Shown: in pieces, positions 56,984 through 64,000 of the stretch
Layout: each line of letters begins with the position of its first letter
Position numbering within the stretch: position 1 is the first letter of the stretch
DNA from: Sinotaia quadrata
Lineage: Eukaryota > Mollusca > Gastropoda > Architaenioglossa > Viviparidae
NCBI GenBank assembly: GCA_028829895.1
Contig: CM054184.1
Location: 26,739,201-26,803,200, forward strand
Direction: 5' to 3'
Length of the DNA: 64,000 bases
Position numbers and translations under genes: made by a program
The notes under the pieces: model-generated
The model's database searches: none
Told to the model about the DNA's origin: nothing
Seen by the model: the letters and a program-made list of their open reading frames with translations, nothing else

Positions 56984-57829
56984 TGTGGTGGATAAATTTG
57001 CCTATCCCTATTTTAAAATTTAATTGTTATATAAATTGTTAAATTTTCAGAGTTACCTGACCTTGGGCATTCCTTATAACGGTATTTTTGAAAGTGTCAG
57101 TTTGAAGTAAACACCCGAGTTGAGAATATGCTAGAATTGCTGATGTAATGTAAACCAGTTTTTATTATCCAATGATTATGATTTACGAGAATGAGACCAG
57201 CCAATGGGCTCACACAATAACCGCTGATAATAAAATTGTCTTTGTTGCAAAAGCACTCAGGACTATTGAGACAGCAGTTAAACAAGGTTATTTAAAACTA
57301 TTATTGCTTATCTCTAATAATTCCATTTCCACTCTCTGATAAAACTATTCTGTGATTTGTATTGACATTATTGTTGAATTGTATTTTAAGTATAATAAGA
57401 CTGTGAATTATATAAATTATTCGATTAGGGTTTCATGGAAATAATTAATGCCAAGTAATTTGTTTCATTGTATTTGTCTTATATATATTTGATTGTTGAT
57501 TTGATAAATTTATTGTTCTTCTTATGCATATTGATAACCTTATGTTAGAGAAGAAAATGGATGGATGGGGCCTCGCTAAATATAAATTAAAGACGGATTT
57601 GTCTTCTCCTTTAGTAATAACCTTTCCTCCTCACAGGAACATGTCTTAAAGTTGTGGAAGAGATAAAAAGTTTACAGCGCCTTCATATCAGCCAATTGAG
57701 AGCAGCGCGTGGTGTATGCTGGAGAATTAATAATAAAATAAATTAAGTTTCTCATCACTTGTAATTAGTTATGAATGAGTAATTAATACTAATAATCATA
57801 GCCATTAACTAAGTGGCGTTGGCGTCACA
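56984..57829. mobile_element. dispersed repeat, solo-LTR-like, copy B
   Basis: It begins TGTGGTGG and ends GTCACA, so TG...CA termini are present. Both end segments are diverged copies of element A at 48909-50418. AATAAA-type strings lie near 57730. It has no long ORF. A clear target duplication was not found. It interrupts the eroded T-rich array. Confidence 0.65.
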
Positions 57830-58172
57830 AATATATTCTTTTTCAATTTTTGTATAATTTCTACCAGTATTTGTATCGCTTCCTACAATGCTTCTTATAA
57901 CTTCTTCCAGTGTTTTGTATAACTGTATTTAGTCATTTACTGTGTGTTTTAATATAAGGATAGATAAACCATTACAATATTTCAATTAGTGCAGTGTTGA
58001 ATGCACGGAAAAATAAAAGATGACCCTACCTTCAGTTATACGGTGATTAAAATAATTATAAGCAAACGATTACTATATTTCAATTTCATGATGATTTCCC
58101 CTTAGTCAATATGGCGGTTGTACTTATCTTTCTTACGGGAATCTCCATTCAAACGCAATCGTTAAATTAGAC
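57830..58172. other. continuation of the eroded array, then unique DNA
   Basis: To about 57930 T-rich 'tttgtataact' phrases continue, showing that copy B inserted within the array. The rest is unique. Confidence 0.45.
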
Positions 58173-58296
58173 CTCGACGTGAAAGGGTCAACCAGTCCTT
58201 ATTGGCCTCCCGCCTTCTGTGGCGATAATCTGCCTTGACGTGAAAGGGTCAACCAGTCCTTATTGGCCTCCCGCCTTCTGTGGCGATAATCTGCCT
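58173..58296. repeat. 62-bp direct repeat, 2 copies, CpG-bearing
   Basis: 'gacgtgaaagggtcaaccag', 'tccttattggcctcccgcct' and 'tctgtggcgataatctgcc' occur twice without visible difference. Its GC is higher than the surroundings. Confidence 0.95.
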
Positions 58297-58669
58297 CGCC
58301 ATCGAGCGGTAAAGTTCAGAGCATAAATTTAATAGACGTTATTTACGCGATCTGGCTCAGATAATAAATTTGATAGATGTTATTTACGAGATATGATTCG
58401 GATCCTTTTCTCTTTTTCAAAAACGCCCTGATTCTCTGTTGCCAGAGACTTTTCAAAAATGCCTTGATTTCAGGGTGCCAGAGATTTTGTCTTAGTGTGG
58501 GTCGTACTGAAAATACAACACAAATAGTTCTGCACAGTGTTTCCGTTGACAAGAGGCCTTAGGCATATCATTTTATTCTGCAAATATGTGCAGGCTACTT
58601 AACAAGAAAGCATACTGATTAAAGAAAACTAATTTATTTGCCATTGTATACTTTTATAAAGAATTTTGG
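58297..58669. other. unique DNA
   Basis: Two short duplications (aatttaatagacgttatttacg at 58326 and 58366; cagag-ttttcaaaaa near 58440) occur. No gene supported. Confidence 0.4.
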
Positions 58670-58672
58670 CCG

Positions 58673-58724
<52 letters not shown>

Positions 58725-58750
58725 CCTATCTACCTATCTATCTATCTATA
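58670..58750. repeat. (CTAT)n microsatellite
   Basis: About 19 tetranucleotide units with two ctac variants. Confidence 0.98.
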
Positions 58751-59664
58751 TGTGTAAGTATGTCAATTATGTCGTATATACATACATCTTTCGAACTGAT
58801 TTCCAAATTAAATCCTATTCGTCAAGGACCACATTTTTTGAGATTGTAGTAAATCAGTCGTATATGAATGTGCTATTGTGTTGTACTAGAGCATATGGTG
58901 TGATGGCGCGTTTGTCGTGTGTACGTGTATTTTTGAGTGTGTACGCCTGTGCTTCTCTTTGTTGTAATGTCTATAATAGCTCATTAATAAAAAAAAATAT
59001 ATTTACTATCATTTAATTTTCACATTCATTAAATCCTTTTTCTTTCTTTTGAAGATATTTTCATTCTTGTGCAATATTTTTCAGCAAAGGAACAAAGTAA
59101 CTATTGTTAAATATTGTTTTGATCGCTGAAGTTTTAATAGTTAATGTCTTATATTGAAGTAGTTCTGAGCAAATCCATTTATGTAAATCTTAGTATTATA
59201 TTAGTACCTGTTTTTATCACAGTCTGAGCTAATCCATTTCTTCCATAATTTTAGGGCAGCAGGAAATATGAAAAGTAAAAATAGTAACAATAAGTAGTTA
59301 ACGACTCCTTTATAGCAGATCAAGGTAGAATGTATATATTATGTTTCACCTATTTTGTCATTCTTTCAGAAAATTAGCTGAATTTATTTTGTTTTGAAGG
59401 TATTCATATCTTATCCTTGATTTTATATTAGAATGTGTAGAGGGCTGCAAATTGCACACAATTTGGCATATTTATATATTTAATCTTCTCTTTAAATTAC
59501 TTCATGTATGGATTTATCTTTGACAATTGTTTACAAATGGTATTTGTTTTAATTTGGCATGTGGTCTTTTATTTTTCACACTTTTATGGGCCTTAAATTG
59601 CATATATAATTTTGACTTTAACGTAAACTTGACTTTAATAAACACATATATGATATTGACTCTG

Positions 59665-59666
<2 letters not shown>
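58751..59666. other. AT-rich DNA
   Basis: No feature recognised. Confidence 0.35.
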
Positions 59667-59750
<84 letters not shown>

Positions 59751-59786
59751 GCACACACACACACACACACACGCACGCACACACAT
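59667..59786. repeat. (CA)n microsatellite, ~58 units
   Basis: A long CA run with a few CG interruptions at the right end. Confidence 0.98.
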
Positions 59787-59864
59787 ATATATAATGGACT
59801 TGAAGTACGTATATGGCTTTGACGTTTTCCTTTCTTTCTTGAGTATTTGGATACTCTTGACTCT

Positions 59865-60135
59865 ATTTTATAGTAGTAAAATCTTCACTCGTTTTACAGT
59901 AATATAACCTTGACTCTGTTTTATAGTAATATGATCTTGACTCTATTTTACAGTGACACAATCTTGACTCTATTTCCACCAATATAATCATGACTCATTT
60001 TACACTAATATAATTTTGACTTTAATTTACACTAATATAGTCTTGACTCTATTTTACACTAATATAATCTCGAGTCTATTTTACATTAATATAATCTTGT
60101 CTCTATTTGACACAAATAGAGTCTTGACTCTTCAT
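59865..60135. repeat. ~28-bp minisatellite, ~9 copies
   Basis: 'cttgactctattttacacta' and 'atataat' variants. Confidence 0.93.
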
Positions 60136-61149
60136 ATATTTTGTCATGACTTAATTTACTCTGATCTTTAGAGGTGTAATGTTGATATTAACATGATTAA
60201 ATTGTAACTTAAATATCTGTGGCCAAGTACATTATTTTTCTTCACACGATGTTGCTCGGTGAGGTCTCGACTCTAATGTAGATATCTAGGTTTGACCTTA
60301 ATTTCAATTTTGTAAAATTATGGTCAAACATTTATTTTCATAGGCCATTTCTTTTTCATACATATGAACTTGTCATTAACATGTCAATGAATTATTGTTT
60401 AGTGTCTCTGAACAAACTAACAAACATCCTCCCATAGTCAAAACAACAACAATATACCAATGGGTTTCATTTTCTTCACAATCATACTGTATATGTTTGT
60501 ACAATTTAGTAATCTCTCAAGTTTCAGGACACAAAAGTAATGTTCATGCATATTATCATAGTTTGTGTATGTATCTCCAATTGAGTCTTTCATCGAGAAC
60601 ATTCTTGTATTTAGCTCTCGGCCTCAGGTATTATGTTACAAACATTATGTTTAACACCATATCATCTAAGACTAAAAACGAAGAACAGAATAAGATAGTA
60701 ATGCTCTTCATAATTCCAGAAACGTTTCCTGTTTCTTCTGATCTACACAGGGAATGACAATGAATCAAGACGTGTTTCCGTGGATCACACTCTGTTCATT
60801 GTTCGTGCGCCACGTCCATGTTTTGCAATTGAAAGCGTTATCATTAAACATAATGTGTACGTGAAATTATCTCTTTAACGATAAAAAATAATTATCACTT
60901 AAAGTGAATGTAACGTTTAATTTTTAATTAACCACTGAGAGTAAGCGTGCACTATGCACTGCAGCGCTAGAAAAAGTGAGTCATATTGTAATCACATATA
61001 TTTGTAACTCATATTAAATACACCGATAATGCCATGTAATGGAAACTATCTTTGTTAGATTATTTATTTTACGTGATATCATGGTATAAAATAAATTATT
61101 ATTTATTTTTTACTATTTATTTTGCTTGTTATCATATTACAAATAATAT
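60136..61149. other. unique DNA
   Basis: No array and no supported exon. The 120-codon plus-strand frame at 60395-60757 has no recognised family and no splice context. Confidence 0.35.
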
Positions 61150-61740
61150 ATTATTTGAATATTTTTTACTCTTTACTTTCTCTGTTATATTGGTGAGGAA
61201 TAAAGTATATTCTCTATTTTTTTACTTTTACTTTACCTGTTATATTGGTGAGGAATACAGTATTTTCTCTATTTTTTTACTTTTACTTTACCTGTTATAT
61301 TGGTGAGGAATAAAGTATTTTTTCTATTTTTTTACTTTTACTTTACCTGTTATATTGGTGAGGAATAAAGTATTTTTTCTATTTTTTTACTTTTACTTTA
61401 CCTGTTATATTGGTGAAGAATAAAGTATTTTCTCTATTTTTTTACTTTACCTGTTACCATGGTACGAAAAGTAAACGTTTTCTTATTATTTTACCATTTG
61501 TTTGTCTGCTATCATGGTAGAAAAGAAAACATCTAATTAATTTACTATTTGCTTGGCCTGTTATCGTGGTATAAAAGTAAACCATCTACCTTTCCTTTTA
61601 TCATGGAAGAAAAAACCCATTATCTCATTATTTTACTATTTCCTTTTCCTGTTATCATAGTAGAAAAAACACATGAACTCATTATTTGACTATTTACTTT
61701 GCCTGTTATCCTGGTAAAAGAAAAATAATTAACTCGTCAT
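61150..61740. repeat. ~58-bp minisatellite, 5 homogeneous copies with decayed continuation
   Basis: 'tttacctgttatattggtga' and 'ggaataaagtattttttcta' are nearly identical at 61180-61445. Diverged 'tgttatcatggtagaaaa' units continue to about 61740. Confidence 0.94.
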
Positions 61741-62194
61741 TTTACTATTTTCTTTGCGACTATCCTGTCATGTCATTGGCACACTGTCGTAATTTGCAGT
61801 AAAACAAAATATCTTTCAAATTCAAATTATATTAAAAATTAAACAAAATCAATAAAAATAAAATTAATAAACAAATTAAATTTCTAACTTATTAACGCAT
61901 ATCTTGTGCAATCGGTTCTGCGTTGTGTTAACATAAGTGAACACACATTTTGAAAGGGAATACATATGTATTATTCAACTGTTATATGCAAACACAGATG
62001 AACACACGATTTGGAAGGAAGTATATATGTATGTATTATTCAAATACAGAAGAGTATTGTGTGTTGAAAGCATATGACCAAAGATATTAAATATAACACA
62101 CATACAACAATTCTCGTTTGCACACAAACCAACGTCTTTTTAACGTTTGTCAAGAAATACCTTGTATCATCTAGTACAAATGCAGGACAATTGA
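61741..62194. other. AT-rich DNA
   Basis: An imperfect ~60-bp duplication occurs at 61930-62040 ('gaacacacattttgaaaggg'). Otherwise nothing. Confidence 0.4.
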
Positions 62195-62420
62195 GCCTTA
62201 CTGACCTAGCTTGATGTTACTAAGATTAGTTCAATCACCATAAAAGGCCCAAACATTACTGACCTAGCTTGATGTTACTAAGATTAGTTCAATCACCATA
62301 AAAGGCCCAAACATTACTGACCTAGCTTGATGTTACTAAGATTAGTTCAATCACCATAAAAAACTCAAACATTAGTGACCTTGCTTGATATATTAATAAG
62401 ATTAGTTCATTCACAATAAG
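62195..62420. repeat. 58-bp minisatellite, 4 copies
   Basis: 'ctgacctagcttgatgttac', 'taagattagttcaatcacca' and 'taaaaggcccaaacatta' repeat. The fourth copy is diverged. Confidence 0.96.
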
Positions 62421-63714
62421 GCCCAAAATAGTTTGTCCGTTTGTTTGTCTTTAACTTTGGGCAGTGTGCTTTGCTCTTGGTTCCGAACATTTTAGATTTT
62501 AATTTTTTTTATCGATATTTATGTGTTATCTGTTTCCAAAAGCATGAATTGTGTACAATATCAGGATGTCAAAACGTCTTATTAAAATAAGTCTAATGTG
62601 CAAGAAGTCTAATGTGCAATATCAGAATGTCAAAATATATTATTGCAAAAAGTTGCATTACAAAGATGCCAAAACATCTTAATAAGAAGCATTAAAAATA
62701 ACAGACAAAAGTGTTCCCTCCCTATCTAAGGGCAAATAACAAGATTTCGTCAGCCCAAATCTAAAAGTTACAAAAGAGAATAATATTAGAATTGATCGTG
62801 CCGGCCATATCAAGCTTGAGCATGATCTCATGTAATACACAGCATCGCATTCAGTACAAGATGACGCAGGTAACAGGGGTGTTCTGTCATATAATGCTAT
62901 AATTTATTTCGTTAATTCAGTTCTGATGTCATGCCATCACGAAGACCGCACATCATGTGTAGCCTGAAACACAGCAGATAGAAATGAATCAGCAAGAAAA
63001 AAACAGGTCACATAAAGATTACACATTTTGTCTATCACGTAATATAATTGAAAACCAGACCTTCAGATTCAGAGCAGAAATATTTACGTAGATTTATGTC
63101 AGATTGTTCGTCTGTCTGTTGGAAACTAAAACGAGAATGAGACAGAGTGTTTTGCAACAGAGAACAATAATTATTATGAGAAATATTTTAAGCGATTACC
63201 ATGTTTAAAGCTTTTCTGCTCTGTGTTTAAAATTATACGCTGTACAAAATTGATTATAAATGCATTAGAGAAAACTCGTGTTCTTATAAATGCATTCTAA
63301 AGCAATAAAACAGTTTTCCCATCAAATGCAGCAGTCATTTGTTTTCAGATTTCGTCCGTAAGAGTCCGTAAGGCGTAGCTATCTGCCAGTCTTTTAGAGA
63401 TTTGTTTTTAGTCACTTGAAATAAGCACTGCCCTCACAACAAATTTCATAATTTGCTGTCAGTGTGAAGTTAATCTTTAATGGCAGTATTAAGACAATAA
63501 TAAATAAATACAGTTACACATTAAAAAACATGATTTTCTTTTTTACAGATCGACTTCAACTAATGTCAACAGAATATTTTAATATATTTCTCTAAGAGCA
63601 TTTCTGTTGAAATTTATTTATCCATTTGAAATGGCAGCATCTAGAAACAATTTTTGATGAAATCATAACAACTTAATCATTTTTTTTGTTGTTTTCGATT
63701 GTGAGTGATCACAC
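62421..63714. other. mostly unique DNA
   Basis: Small imperfect repeats ('caatatcaggatgtcaaaac') lie at 62556-62690. Nothing else recognised. Confidence 0.4.
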
Positions 63715-63835
63715 TGAACGGTGCGGTTGAATTTAATATTTTGTACAACGTTCTGTGCCGTGTATGGGCTCTGATTTAATTTAATATTTTGTACAACGTT
63801 CTGAGCAGTGTATGGGCTATGATTTAATTTATATA
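63715..63835. repeat. ~61-bp direct repeat, 2 copies
   Basis: 'tttaatattttgtacaacgt' and 'tctgtgccgtgtatgggctc' occur twice with two differences. Confidence 0.93.
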
Positions 63836-63904
63836 TGGTCTAATGCACGTAAGGTCTTTTCGAATTGACAGTTTTCTGCTAAAATTAATTTAAGGACACA
63901 AACC

Positions 63905-64000
63905 AACTTGTGTTGGAACACTAGGTACTTACGTGATAAACCAGCTTGTCTTATTGTAAGAACACTAGGTACTTACGTGATAAACCAGCTTGTGTTATTG
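63905..64000. repeat. ~46-bp tandem repeat running off the right edge
   Basis: 'aacactaggtacttacgtga' and 'taaaccagcttgt' occur twice, and a third copy is cut by the window end. Confidence 0.93.

Noticed and set aside
60395..60757. 120-codon plus-strand ORF
   Set aside because: Starts and ends in AT-rich DNA with no splice context or domain pattern.
1..64000. CRISPR array
   Set aside because: All regularly repeated blocks are head-to-tail tandem repeats without unique spacers, and the DNA is eukaryotic.

Overview
The window looks like nuclear DNA of a metazoan. It is strongly AT-rich, mostly non-coding, and contains spliceosomal GT-AG junctions, vertebrate/invertebrate-type Ty3/gypsy elements and a very large number of micro- and minisatellites. 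I could not identify a species-diagnostic gene. A lophotrochozoan, perhaps a mollusc, is my best guess, and it is an inference only. No bacterial gene organisation, rRNA, tRNA or CRISPR array was seen.

Left end (1-8.2 kb): a minus-strand host gene runs off the left edge. Two phase-compatible coding exons (2178-2385 and 254-390) have good splice sites and encode an acidic protein start that I do not recognise. A probable promoter with a palindromic CRE (8145-8152) and a non-coding first exon ending in a GTAAGT donor (8100) lie 5.7 kb upstream. A 52-bp minisatellite fills the intron right up to the exon-2 donor. At 9.6-9.97 kb there is a decayed, internally deleted gypsy integrase on the minus strand.

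10-18.4 kb: successive minisatellite arrays, a TATA/CCAAT promoter-like patch near 12.7 kb, and one candidate minus-strand exon (15241-15568) with weak resemblance to the meteorin/NTR family.

18.4-26.7 kb: an intact LTR retrotransposon, the main feature of the window. It has two 1546-bp LTRs with no difference between them, a 5-bp target duplication (GACTG), a primer binding site, a polypurine tract and one uninterrupted 1460-codon gag-pol ORF. Its domains are gypsy-type by sequence, but their order is Gag - protease - integrase - reverse transcriptase - RNase H. That is the copia-like order, reported for the Gmr1-like group of Ty3/gypsy elements. It inserted into a 23-bp-type minisatellite that continues on both sides.

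27-64 kb: almost wall-to-wall tandem repeats separated by AT-rich unique DNA. Highlights are a perfect 16 x 66-bp array followed by a 6 x 54-bp array (43.1-44.5 kb), both in one 466-codon open frame; a 10 x 51-bp array (40.1-40.6 kb); a 45-bp array (50.4-51.0 kb) that is itself interrupted by a dispersed, solo-LTR-like repeat (48.9-50.4 kb, second copy at 57.0-57.8 kb); and an 800-bp purine-only-like tract (54.06-54.86 kb). A candidate BTB-like exon lies at 28.4-28.7 kb. No complete host gene is visible in this part.
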